A stretch of DNA of 46,943 nt from Acanthamoeba sp. SK_2022b (Eukaryota > Discosea > Longamoebia > Acanthamoebidae). The position numbers and the translations under genes were made by a program. The stretch spans positions 1 through 46,943 of the forward strand of contig JANDJZ010000342.1 in assembly GCA_027943245.1 (NCBI GenBank), in the 5' to 3' direction. The notes below the pieces were generated by a model, which did no database searches, had not been told where the DNA came from, and saw only the letters and a program-made list of their open reading frames with translations. Positions 32,501 to 42,554 of this stretch are shown here, in pieces (position 1 is the stretch's first letter; every line of letters starts with the position of its first letter).

Positions 32501-33801
32501 TATCAACGTTAATTAAGATGCAGACCACGATTCGAGCAAAAAGGAAATTTCGAGCCACGAGGACGAGGGGAGGCGTACGCCTTCCTTCACGACCTGCGCG
32601 AACATGGTGGCCGGCGAGTGTGGCGCAATGGCGTGGACGAGCTTGGGCGAATCGGTCAACATCGTCATCTGACGCGCTCGCAGGAGCTTGGCCCCGTCGT
32701 CTTCCTTGGGCGGCGTGGTCGAGAGGCCTTCACCAGTGGAGCACTCGGTCGAGCTGCTCTCACGCGGCGACGGCAGGGAGACCGTGCTCGGGCCGCTGTT
32801 GACGCCCGCGAGCGCGTTCAAGATGTCGATGGGGATGTTGCGTGACGAGAAGGTCGACACTACCTGAACGCCCTCGCTCTCCTTGGGCACGGCCACCGTT
32901 GCCCTCGCTTCTCGGCTGCGAAAGGAGAACGGCAGCGGCGGCCGCTTGCGGTGGGGCCCCTCTGACGACGCGGCCGAGATCGAGTCCTCGCCGCCGTCGA
33001 CTTTGCCCTTGTCCTTTCCCTTCTCCTTGTCGCTCGTGCTGCGCTTGCGTCGTGCCTTGCTGCGAATGAAGCTACCGATCTTCGACATCCGGTCCTCCTC
33101 GTCTTCATCGTGGCCGCTGTTGCTGTTGCCGCTGCCGCTGCCGCCGGCGCTCCTGGGCGAAGGCGGGACACCGGCTGCAGCGCCGTCGCCATGGTTGAGG
33201 TTGTCGAACGACAGGCGCACGTCTTCGGCCGTGAACTTGCGTCGCGGGTCATTGAGCGACCGCTGCTCCATCTCGGCCTGCAGCGCGGCCATCCACGCCT
33301 CCATGGGCTCCTTGGACGCGAAGGTGAGCACGACGCGTCCCTCCGTGGTGAGCAGCTCCACCTGATGCGCCGGCGCTGCCGTCGTGTCTCCCGCAGCGGC
33401 GGCGTTCTCCTCGGTCAGCTCGAACATGCGAAGGATACCCGCACAGGGGATGGAACCCTTGGCGTTCGACTCGCCGATCTCGCCGCCCGTATTCTTGCTG
33501 GCGTAGTAGAGCTTGGCGCCGTGCTTTTGAAACCACAAGTGCTTGCCGCTCCTCCCGCGCAGCGTGCGCCCCTTCTTCTGGTCCTTGTAGAGCATGCCAG
33601 GGACCTGGGCAGGGAGAAGTGAAAAAGGCCATATAAAGAGAGAGAGAGAGGCGGGGCGGGACGGCCGCAAAAAAGACGACGAAAAAGATCGAAAGACGAA
33701 CGTTAACAACCCCCCCCCCCGATAAACGAATGATTTGATCAAACCGTTTAGGAGAAGAAAGGAAGAAGCTGCCTTACCACAAGGGGTGCGTGAGACTCCA
33801 T
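22136..33801 (-). CDS. Roco protein kinase: PH, GRAM-myotubularin (inactive), LRR, Roc, COR, TKL kinase
   Basis: 36 exons, 33778-33801 to 22136-22965; 8,286 nt, 2,761 residues, all phases consistent. Domains in order: PH (~8-125, PGMLYKDQKKGRTLRGRSGK); disordered linker; GRAM (~352-430, EGSLYITNYRLLW); myotubularin-like (~430-890, GFSTLIEKEWISFSHDFGQ, SIWSYLYANRASYTNPLY); Ser-rich linker; about 14 LRRs (~970-1430); Roc GTPase with P-loop GQENVGKS (1456-1463), DFAGQE and THID; COR with Ser/Pro-rich and Lys-rich inserts (~1650-2160); TKL kinase with GSGGF 2248-2252, Lys2268, HRD Asp2368 and DFG Asp2391; low-complexity tail with a coiled coil. The myotubularin active site is SSDGKNCVPQ instead of CSDGWDRTPQ, so Cys and Arg are lost. 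The order resembles Dictyostelium Pats1 (cytokinesis), but no WD40 domain follows the kinase. The 35-nt intron 32125-32159 is the weakest junction. Confidence 0.9.
22972..23052. repeat. (TTCGTA)n hexanucleotide repeat in the last Roco intron
   Basis: About 13 perfect tandem copies of a 6-bp unit lie in the intron 22966-23117, ending a few bases from the 3' splice site on the minus strand. It creates Ser-Tyr, Ile-Arg and Asn-Thr repeat frames that are not coding. Confidence 0.92.
26511..26572. repeat. (GT)n microsatellite in Roco intron 25
   Basis: Dinucleotide run of about 60 bp inside the intron 26472-26633, reading (AC)n on the coding strand. Confidence 0.9.
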
Positions 33802-33887
33802 CTTGGCGTAAATGGCCTTCGTTGGCGACTCCCTCCCTGTCGCGTTTGGTTTGTTTGTGGGATAAACGAGCACGCCAAGCCAACAGC

Positions 33888-33911
33888 TGAAATGAAATGA
33901 AATGAAATGAA
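33888..33911. repeat. Short (GAAAT)n pentanucleotide repeat
   Basis: Four to five copies of GAAAT/TGAAA lie about 90 bp upstream of the Roco start codon, in its probable promoter or 5' UTR. Confidence 0.7.
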
Positions 33912-34879
33912 TGACTGCAATGACCGTGCTTTCTTTTTTAATCAATCGTGTCGACTTCTATCCTGATCGCCAATTAAATGGGATCTACTCCCAGGCTCAG
34001 TGCGCATTTGCGGGCGTGCGTCCTTTGAAACAAATGATATCTGGCGGATCATTGTCTTGCAGGCCACGCTGATCTCACTGTGAAGCCAACCCACTGCCTA
34101 GTGAAGGTTTTTGGTGAGGCGCGCATTGATTGGACCAACCTTGGGGATCTTGTCAGTCACTCTGACACAGTGTGGAGTCCACTCAGTGCCACAGATGATC
34201 TCCTTCCCACCGTCGCTCTCATCTTAAATAAAATCACCAAAAACTGCATTGCAGCATGTTGTGTGGCTGCAAGCATAAATGTCAAGAAGACCTCCAACAT
34301 CACATGCCTACACATTACCAAATCATAGGCTTTATTGTGGTGAAGGAGGTGGGTATCACACATGGGTATCACAGACTCTCCCTACCTTTTTTGTCTTGGC
34401 ATTACAACACCCAACCGGCTCCCCAACATCTGAATGATGATGGCCACCCCAGCTGGTTTTGTAAAACCATCTTTAACTTCATTTTCACAACACAAAACAC
34501 AACCCTCCATTTTTTGCACCTCTCCATTGACTTACACTTCACTAAAGTGAGAAATTTTACCTCATCAAAATCAATTTTGTTGTGCTTAACAAACAAGTTA
34601 CCCCTACCTTAAGATTAGAATTAAATAGATTGTTTCTTGGTCTAAAGCTGTATACCAAGAAAGCTTTAGACCACCAGATAGCACTGCATTCCTGCTGGGA
34701 ATGAGTGCAGATGCCAGCCATATTAGACCTCTCATTTGATAATAGAGGAGGTTATAATATGAACATGTGCCATTTGGGTAAAGTACTTCTGTTGGCTGGG
34801 TGGATAAACTGATGTGCCTCTGGTCAACACTTGTTGTTTCATGATCAACAAGGTATGGTGATGAAAAAGTGCCATCTGT

Positions 34880-35083
34880 TGTGAATGTGAATATGCATGG
34901 GTTCCCCTTAGTCATGTACATGCATTTTTGGGTTAATGAAAAAGTGACATTGTTACTTTTTCTGAACACTCTGTTCTGTGAATGAACAGAATATGAGTAG
35001 GTACCCTTTGGGTCATGTACAATAGTACATTTTTAGGGATTGTTATCCAGAGACATTGTTACTTTTCTGAACACTCTGTTCTG
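34880..35083. repeat. Imperfect tandem duplication, unit about 100 bp
   Basis: Copy 1 (about 34880-34979) and copy 2 (about 34981-35083) share the order GAATATG, GGT(T/A)CCC, GTCATGTACA, a T-rich block, and GACATTGTTACTTTT followed by CTGAACACTCTGTTCTG. The last ~30 bp are nearly identical. No coding role is evident. Confidence 0.7.
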
Positions 35084-35253
35084 GGCAAGCTCAATGCCTT
35101 GTCATTGTGTTAACTCTTTTCGTGAAACCTGTACAGGTTAGGATGATTGACATCAGGGTTCAGGTGAGCTGTGGTGGAAGCACCCTTGGCTCGGTGATCA
35201 CTCCGTATTTAATTTTTCGTACTAAATACTAATTGTCGTAGTTTTTGTAGAGG

Positions 35254-37334
35254 ATGTATGGCCACAGCACTGGAGGTCAAGGGCTTTTGCCTTCTCCTCC
35301 AGTGCGTGTCTCACCTCATCTGCCTGGCTTTGCGTGTGCACCTCCACCGTTTTCCAACGCCCCCTTCCCCCCGCACGAGTTCCGATTCGCGAATGGAACG
35401 CTGCCGTACCCGCACCGCCCCGTCATGCCCTCGCTCTGGTCCGGAGGCCACCTGCCTTCCACATTTGCACAGCCGACACCGCCTGTCTACGTTCCTGTGA
35501 CGCCCCCAAAGAGTAACCTTTCCCTTCGAACCTGCTCTACTGAGCCTACCACTGCCGCAGCACGCAATGGTCACTGACATGGCATGGTTCCTGGTGCAGG
35601 TGCCGCGAGGGATACCTGGTTCGAGGTGTGGCTGCAACGGAACAGGGAAGCGAACCAAGGCACCACTACAACGAGTGCGGCCGGCGCTAAGGCGGTTTCT
35701 GAGTTTGTCTGGAGCACGGAGAACGTGAAGGCGCGCCTGCGCGAGGTGGCAGCGAAGCTGCAAGCCGTCGAGCATGCGGCCGAGGTATCCTTTCCCCCCC
35801 CCCTACCTTTACGATAGCCCATCTTGTGTGCAAGCGTCCCACGACACAGCACAAGCAAGTACCCCTCGCGCTCGTGTTGGCTTGTTGGTTTCCTCACTCT
35901 CGAGGCCTCGAACGCTTCCTTGACTAGCCGCAAGACATAAGCGCCAAAGAGCACGAGCTAGCACAGCTGATGTCGGTCTTTGAGGACGAGGACGCCTATA
36001 CTCGGTTCAAAAATCGAATGCTCAAAACGGAGCGCAACAAGGTAAGCAGCAGAGCTGGCCTTTGGGTCTCTCTTGATTGCAGCACACCACCGCACCACCA
36101 CTACCACCACCATCACACCACCACACACCCACACTACCACCATCACATCACCACAACACCACCCGCTCACTCGCCGTTGTGTGTCCGTGGCTCCCACTTG
36201 GCCAGCGCTGGCACAAGCGCAAGAGAGAGAAGCGTCGGCTGGACAAGGCGACCGCGCCGTCAAAGGCCGAGGTCGAACGCAAGGCCGAGGAGATACGCCA
36301 GCAGCAGGAGGCCGCTCACCTTGCCGCAGTGGCCGTACGACTGCGCATCTGATGAGTTCGAGTCTCGGCTAGCCCCGGGCTCTCGTTTGCTGACCCGCTT
36401 GCCACGCCAGGCCGAGAAGAAGCGGGTGGCCGATAGGATCGAAGGCCGGCAGAAGAGAAAGCACGCAAGGGAGCTCGACTACAAGACCCAAATCGCCGCA
36501 CGTCTAGAGGTCCTGCTCCGGTTGCGAAGGCTCAAGAAGGGTATCCTTTTATTTATTTAATTATTTAATTGTTATTTGTCCTATCTTGCCTTCTGGCCTG
36601 ACACAACCGCTATCCTGCCTTCTTGTGGTGCGGTTCAGGCATAACCGAGCCTATCACATACTTTGAGGAGGTCAGACGTGCTCAAGATGAGAAGGAGCGA
36701 CGACAGGCTGAAGAGCCACAGGAAAGCAAGGAGGAGGCCTCCGTTGTCGTCTGCGACAACAACGAGAGCGGTCACCCGTCCGTGTCCACCAGCAATACGT
36801 CGAGCGACGAACGGACAGAGACCGACACCAGCCAGCAGGGAGAGAACAGAGCAAGGGATACAGCAAACGAGAGGGAGGAGAAGCAAGAGTGCGCGGTGGG
36901 CGAAGGCGAACCACCGAAGCTCCTAGACGGACAAGACGAGAGGCGGACGCGAAGGAAGCGGAAACCCGAGCCCTCCATCGCTCCTCCCGCGGTGCAAGAT
37001 ATCTACGTGGCCCCCGACTACAAGCAAGCGATGCGAAGCGCAGAGGAGCAGGAAGCGATCAGGTAGGCGGCTACTCTCAGCCTCGCTGCTCCGCCTGCCT
37101 GTTGTGTGCTAACTGCGACTGCCCTGTTCAAGGCGCGTGTGGGACGCGTTTGCGGTGCCCAAGGGCACGCCCGGAGCCTCGGCCATTCCGCCCGACGTGC
37201 TGCTGGCCGCCCCTCCTTCCCCCTTCGGCGAGGACTGGCTCCGCAGGGACGCGCGAGGCTATACGCAGGTCCATCGCCGCAAGCGCCCACACGCCGCCTC
37301 AAGAGAACGAAAAGCAGACAAGCGACGCCGGTGA
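35254..37334 (+). CDS. PDCD7: U11/U12-59K-like protein (PDCD7 family), minor spliceosome
   Basis: Seven exons: 35254-35512, 35600-35784, 35928-36041, 36206-36334, 36411-36540, 36639-37062, 37133-37334; 480 residues. The N-terminus is Pro/Phe-rich, as in PDCD7. Then come RDTWFEVWLQRN, a predicted coiled coil (NVKARLREVAAKLQAVEHAAE), basic alpha-helical segments (RWHKRKREKRRLDKA; EKKRVADRIEGRQKRKHARE), and an acidic Glu/Gln linker. The C-terminal signature IRRVWDAFAVPKGTPGASAIPP followed by PPSPFGEDW fits the conserved end of the 59K protein (R-R-x-W-D-x-(Y/F), then Pro-rich and a final Trp). In human cells this is a component of the U11/U12 di-snRNP. Introns 2 and 5 have GTATCCTTT 5' splice sites, the U12-type consensus. 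The start of exon 3 may be nine bases further on (see findings). Confidence 0.75.
35785..35927 (+). other. Candidate U12-type intron (intron 2 of the PDCD7-like gene)
   Basis: The 5' splice site is GTATCCTTT (35785-35793), identical to the U12-type consensus. TTCCTTGAC (35916-35924) matches the U12 branch-site consensus TTCCTTRAY at every position. With branch adenosine 35923, the AG at 35926-35927 is only 4 nt away, while an AC at 35935-35936 is 13 nt away, the normal U12 distance. Both 3' ends keep the reading frame (they differ by three codons). Confidence 0.7.
36541..36638 (+). other. Second intron with a U12-type 5' splice site (intron 5 of the PDCD7-like gene)
   Basis: The intron begins GTATCCTTTT, again the U12-type 5' consensus. 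It is AT-rich. The best branch-site match near its end, TGGCCTGAC, agrees with TTCCTTRAY at only six of nine positions and lies far from the AG, so the 3' side looks less convincing than in intron 2. Confidence 0.45.
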
Positions 37335-37424
37335 TTACGCCGCCATCACCGGCCATCACCGCCTGTATATTTTGCGCTGGCACAGCCGAAACAAATTACC
37401 CGGGGAGGTGGCAGGCTCCGCCGT

Positions 37425-40150
37425 CTAATGGTACCGCGCCCTCCTCTCGCGGCTGCTGTCGTCGCGCCTTCTGGAGCTCAGCTCTCGGTAAAGCCCATCA
37501 TCGGGGCCGCGACGATGGCCACGGCGGTGGTAGCGGTCCCTTTCTCGGGCCCGACTGCGACTGCGACTCCGGTCGCGGCTGTCGCTTCGCCGGCGCCGCT
37601 TCTCTGGCCTGTGTCGGTCGTCGTCGCGATGACGGCGCTCATGCACGTGTGGCCTGGCGGAGAGCGAGGTGAAGCCATCGTAGTCGCGGCTCATGCTGCG
37701 GCTTCGTCGCCTCTTCCCTCCGCTCGACAACGACGAGGACGTCGAGGGCGAGGAGGGAGGAGAGGAAGCGGGCGCATCCGCTGGCCGAGCGTGGAGGAAG
37801 CGCGGGACCCGCGCCGACGGCAAACTGGGGGAGGGCATGGAGGCCGGAGGCCGGTGGTAGTTGCACGCGGCGCTCTCCGCCATGGCCGAGCCCAGTTGCG
37901 CTGTGAGCTGTTGTCCGGACATGCGCGGCACCGAGATGCGATCAAAGAACTCGCTGTTTGCACAAACAAAGGACCATAAGTCCCGGTGCACCATACACCA
38001 GGCAAGCAGGGAGAACGCACTCCCACGAGCCAACGGCCATGATCGCCTTTGAGGCCGCGTGCAGCTGCGCCTTCATCGAATGTGTGGGACGACCCATGGT
38101 GCGGTAGTAGGTCGTGAGGCTCTCCCTCCAACCTGCGGCAAACCATCAGTCGGCTGACAGCTTCACTGAAGGGGAGAGGGTGAGGGCGACATACTCTGGT
38201 TGTTGGGGCGCCCGATGTTCTTGAGGAAGTACACCTGGAACATGACCAGGCGTCTGCTGACAAGGGTAGCGGTGAAGGTGGAGTCAATCACCTCGGCCGA
38301 CTGCAGACCGCTCCTGGTGTCGACCAGATAGAGGAAGGGCGCGTCCTGGAGGACCCACCGGGCGTTGCGCACGAACAGCTGGCCCAGAAACTGCTCGGCC
38401 ACGCCCCCCCAGCTCGCCTTTGCGAGCGTGAGGTTGACCAGCCACTCGCCCAGGTCGGGCGTATGCGCCTTCGACCGAAACAGGGGGCTCGCCACGAACT
38501 TGTCCACCGCTTCGTTCGCCATGCGCTCTATCTCCGGGTTTTCGCTTGCGAACGCGAGGAGCATGTGGTGGAAGGAGCAATAGCCCTCCAGAGCGCGCTC
38601 CGAGAGGACCTGCGAGTAGTTGACTGGCAGCCTGAGCCTTGAGTAGGACGAAGGGGCTGTCGTGTTGTTCATGAGCGACACCACGAAGGAGTTCATGAGC
38701 TTGGGCAGGACCGCCAGCACGATGCGCGCCTGCGTTTGCTGGTCGAGCTGCCGCCCATGCGCCAGCTGGCCTCTGGCGTTGTGGGCGATACTTTCCAGCG
38801 TGCCCAGGATGTGCTGCTTAGCGCGGCCAAAGTGGTCTGCGTCGATGGCCAGCGGGAGAAACATCTCGAAGCGCTCCTTCCACACCGACAGCCGCACGCG
38901 GTCCTCGGTGAACGCGCGGAGGGATAGCACGTCGAGCGACGTGTTGATGGCCTTGATCCTGTCCTGTCCCGGGAAGCGCTCTAGCAAGACGCCCACCCCC
39001 AGCACATCCTCCTCATGCGTGCGCTTGGAGTGGAAGCAGAGGACGCTCTGCCTGCGCTCGAGCAGGCAGTACTCTGTGACGACAGAGCGGATCACCGGAG
39101 AGGCGCTGCCCGCCGCGAGCAGGTCCTGTCGAGACCGGAGGAATTGGAGGATATGTAGGAGGCTCTCTACCGGGAGGCGCAGGAGCCAGCACTCCTGGTC
39201 CTCGACGTCAAAGACGCTGTCCCAGGCTTCGGCGCCGTTGTCGTCCACCCTTTCCTTTCCCTTATCTGTTGGCTCGCGCTCTGTCATTTCGACTGGAGGG
39301 GACCGCGAGAGTGGAACGAACGCATCCTGAAAGGAGGAGTAGCGAGCTAGCGTAAGGCAGTGCCTTGACAAGAATCCAAAACTGCAAGGAAGAGACACCT
39401 TCTCGGGAAGGGGAGGGTGGGGCTGGGCGCTGGTGTGCCCGCACTTGGCGCAGGCATAAGAATCCAGCCTCGCCCTAGCATGAGCCACAGCCTCGCCGTC
39501 GGAGTGGGCCAGCAGTGTGCCGCCATACTCCTGAGGGACGTTCTCGGCAAACAAGAACCCCTGAAGCTGGAGCAGGATCGACTGCACGCTGCATGGATGG
39601 AGTACGGAGTGAGCACGCTGGGCAGGAGCGTGGATTGCAGCGGTACTGGAGGTACCTGTAGGCGGATGACCAGCCTTGGTAGGGCATTGTGCTGGTATGG
39701 TTTTTGAGCATGTCGAGGCAGATGTAGGTACCGAACACATTTGGGTGCGGGATGGACTGACACAACCGGACATTGGGTGGTTTGGTTGGGTAATCCTCTG
39801 CAAACTCCATCTGCGCGACCTCACAGGTCAGTTCTTGTTCGTCGTGAGGCCACACTGCCACTGGCTCGCTCAATCATGGCGTACAATTATGTGCAGCACC
39901 GCCCCTTCGTAGGGTCCTGACAGCGGGCGCAGGTTGCCATGCCAGCTGTGGATCGGGAGGGGGTGCATGTTGGCAACAGAGGCAAACAGCCAACATGTAC
40001 CAGTGTAGCGTACCAAAAGATGTTGTCCTCGAGCGGAGCTGCGCAGACAGTGCGGCAAGGTTCGGTCTGCAACTCGTGCATATCCCGCAGCAACCTTTCG
40101 ATGGCCCTCGAGCCTGCCGCCAAGCGTACCGGGTGTGAGGGAGCTTGCAT
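37425..40150 (-). CDS. E2 ubiquitin-conjugating domain fused to F-box, with Arg/Ser-rich tail
   Basis: Seven exons on the minus strand: 40014-40150, 39885-39945, 39656-39810, 39399-39588, 38195-39326, 38027-38132, 37425-37953; 769 residues. Residues 15-150 are a complete UBC fold: AIERLLRDMHEL helix 1, PYEGAVLHI, FAEDYPTKPPNVRL, the HPN motif (88-90), candidate catalytic Cys97 in ICLDML, WSSAY and a helix VQSILLQLQGFL. After CAKCGHTSAQ comes an F-box at ~229-270 (CWLLRLPVESLLHILQFLRSR). A ~380-residue, mostly helical region of unknown type follows (DRIKAINTSLDVLSLRAFTE ... YYRTMGRPTHSMKAQLHAAS). The last ~100 residues are Arg/Ser/Asp-rich (SDSRDRSRSRSRARERDRYH), suggesting nuclear targeting. 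E2s charge ubiquitin on Cys; F-boxes bind Skp1. One chain with both could carry its own E2 to an SCF complex; this is inference. The start ATG is the first in frame. Confidence 0.82.
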
Positions 40151-40450
40151 GCTTGCTTGACTTGTTATCGTTGACGCGCAGCTTGTTGCCTTGTGAGTGT
40201 GAGGCACGAGGGTTGGTCATTGCGTGTGGGCGCAGCCTTATCAAGCAGACGGAAAAGGCTTATCCAATTCTTCTGCCTTTATTCTAGTCTTTGTGGAACT
40301 CGTGCGTCCAGGGCCACGGCACCGTGAGCTCTCTTGTTCTTGTTTTCTTTTTTCGAAATCGTTTCGAAGCTGTTTCTTTTTTTTGGAAAAAGTGACCAAG
40401 TGAGCGCTTACGTCAGACGTCGCACCCCGCAGCTGCCGCAGACACGGAAG
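40151..40450. promoter_or_regulatory. Divergent promoter region with a perfect inverted repeat
   Basis: The 300 bp between the E2-F-box start (minus) and the CHID1-like start (plus). At 40352-40368 lies TTCGAAA-TCG-TTTCGAA, a perfect 7-bp inverted repeat with a 3-nt spacer, about 83 bp before the CHID1-like ATG. Pyrimidine/T-rich runs flank it. Such a palindrome could bind a dimeric factor; this is inferred from sequence symmetry only. Confidence 0.4.
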
Positions 40451-42364
40451 ATGGGCGCAAGAGGGGTCTGCCTATTGCTTCTGGCAAGCCTGCTGGCCGC
40501 CACAGTGGTCCTTGCCGCTGGTGTGACGGTCACGCCGAAAGTGGGCACCGTGCAAGAGCGCAAATTGGTGAAGGACAATCCCACTGCGCGGGGCATAGTC
40601 AATCAACACAAGAAGTATAGCGTTGAGCAGGCGTCCGTAAAGAACTTTGAGAACCCCACCCTCGTCTATGTCACTCCTTGGTACTCCCATTTCCTTCTTC
40701 CCATTATCAATTCCCTAAAAATCTCGGTTCAAACGTGTGATGACTGTCTCTTCCTCCGCGTAGGAACTCGCGTGGCTACCAGATGGCAAAGGTCTTCAAT
40801 GCCAAGTTCACGTATGTGTCGCCCGTCTGGTATCAGATTAAGTGTACGTAGCCAGTCCACGCACGCGCCAGAACCACCCGCGGATGGCCTCAAAGTGTGC
40901 TCGCGTGTGCGCGCCGAGCATCGTGTGCGCGTTCTGTTCTTGACTTGTTCGAGCTGACTTGGTGGGATGCGCGCCAGTCGACCGCGGGGAGAAGAAGGTG
41001 CAGCTCACCGGACGGCACGACGTCGACCAAGGCTGGCTGAAGGACGTGCGGGATGTAGTAGAGAACGCAACGGCGCCGCTGATCGTACCACGATTCATGT
41101 TCCACGGCTGGTTGCTGGAGGACTACCAGCAGCTGTTTGCCGAGCAGGCCCTCATCAATCAGCTCATTGCCACGCTGGTCAGAGAGTGCGTGTACGTGCA
41201 TCGTCTCGCTTTGCTCTCTCTCTCTCTCTCTCTCTCAAACCACACATACGACATGCACGGATGACTCATTTGTTGCCCATGTTCCTGCCCATGTCGGCGT
41301 TCACGTCCACGCGAGCAGAGCCCAGAATTTCGATGGCCTAGTGCTGGAGCACAACTTCGTTCTCAATTCACAGATCTCTCCGTTCATCATCGGCCTCGCT
41401 AACGAGCTGCACGAGCTCAACAAGAAGATCATTCTCGTTCTTCCGGTATCTGTTTTTCCTTCTTCAAGTGTTCCTGCCCTGGCCACCTTCTGACGATACA
41501 TTCCCAAGTCGGAAAAGGGCAATGCAAACGGAGTGAACAGCTTGACATCGTCAGTGTTCGTGTGGTTAGCCGAGTACATAGACGGCTTCTCATTGATGAC
41601 CTACGACTTCTCCTCCCCGCAACGGTACCACTCCGTTCACGTTGTTTTTTGTATTTATGATGTTGACGAGACAAAAACAATATATTATGATTTGTCTTAT
41701 CATTTTAATGAGTGCGCCACGCCACGGTTCAAACGCGTACAACGCTGTGATTGCTCTGATGTCTCATGATCAAACCTCATCGACTCGAGGTCGACAGGCC
41801 CGGCCCGACTGCGCCGCTGTCATGGGTGACGCAGAACGTGCTTCGACTGCTGCCGCCAGACCATCGCACCAGCGGCAATCAGTTGGGACACAAGATCCTC
41901 ATGGGCATCAACTTCTACGGCTATGAGGTGCCCCTTCCCCAAACCACTTCGTACATGGACTGTAGTCATGCGTGCGTTGCGATGGCGCGATCTTAACGAG
42001 AGCCACGATGGCTGCCGTACAGTATTGGCAGCAGAATGCGCAGGCCGTCATCGGATCGCGCTATATCAAGATACTGGCCTCCTACAAGCCCAAGCTGGTG
42101 TGGCACCCGGCACATCACGAGCATTCCTTCGCGTACTTGAAGGGCATGGAGAAGCACACCGTCTATTACCCAACGCTCAAGGTCCCACACCCCTTCTCCT
42201 TACCCATGTGCTCTGTTCTTGTTCTCACTCATGCTTTGTCGTGTGCCTGCGTGCGTCGCCCACAGTCTATCAGCGACAAGCTGGACTTGGCACGAAGTCT
42301 AGGCGTGGGCATCTCCATATGGGAGATCGGTCAGGGCCTCGACTACTTCTACGACTTGCTCTGA
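40451..42364 (+). CDS. CHID1: Chitinase domain-containing protein 1 (CHID1)-like, GH18 fold, secreted
   Basis: Eight exons: 40451-40680, 40764-40843, 40978-41185, 41319-41445, 41509-41624, 41798-41927, 42023-42181, 42266-42364; 382 residues, close to the usual length near 390. A signal peptide is clear: MGARG then [18 protein letters not shown]. Landmarks of the family: [55 protein letters not shown] (beta-4 region), [34 protein letters not shown], and the ending [22 protein letters not shown], which is nearly the family signature. The glycan-binding barrel is predicted for the secretory pathway or lysosome. The chitinase catalytic DxxDxDxE motif is not present in normal form, so chitin hydrolysis is doubtful; CHID1 proteins are usually regarded as sugar binders. 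Confidence 0.92.
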
Positions 42365-42554
42365 AGGCCCACACGCACACATAACAGGCTTCAAGGAGGC
42401 TCCAAGACAAGCCACTGCCAAGCAGGCGACCATCAAGCGAAGGAGGAAAGCGCTTCTTCCTTCTTTTCTTTCCCCAGGCTACAGCCATTGCCTGCTAGCC
42501 TTTGCCTTACCCTCCTGCTCCTGCCTCCCTGCGCTGCAACATGTAACACGTCAC
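42365..42554. other. Short spacer between convergent genes
   Basis: 190 bp between the CHID1-like stop and the F-box-cytochrome b5 stop. It contains the two 3' UTRs. Nothing else recognised. Confidence 0.3.

Larger units (their letters stand above)
33802..35253. other. Gene-poor, AT-richer intergenic region
   Basis: About 1.45 kb between the divergent Roco and U11/U12-59K-like genes. From ~34050 the G+C content is clearly lower than in the genes. A 121-codon minus-strand frame (34969-34604) and an 83-codon plus-strand frame (34080-34328) read like protein, but neither has a recognised family or a flanking gene structure. Remnants of a mobile element or foreign DNA are possible. The outer ends must hold the two promoters. 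Confidence 0.35.
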
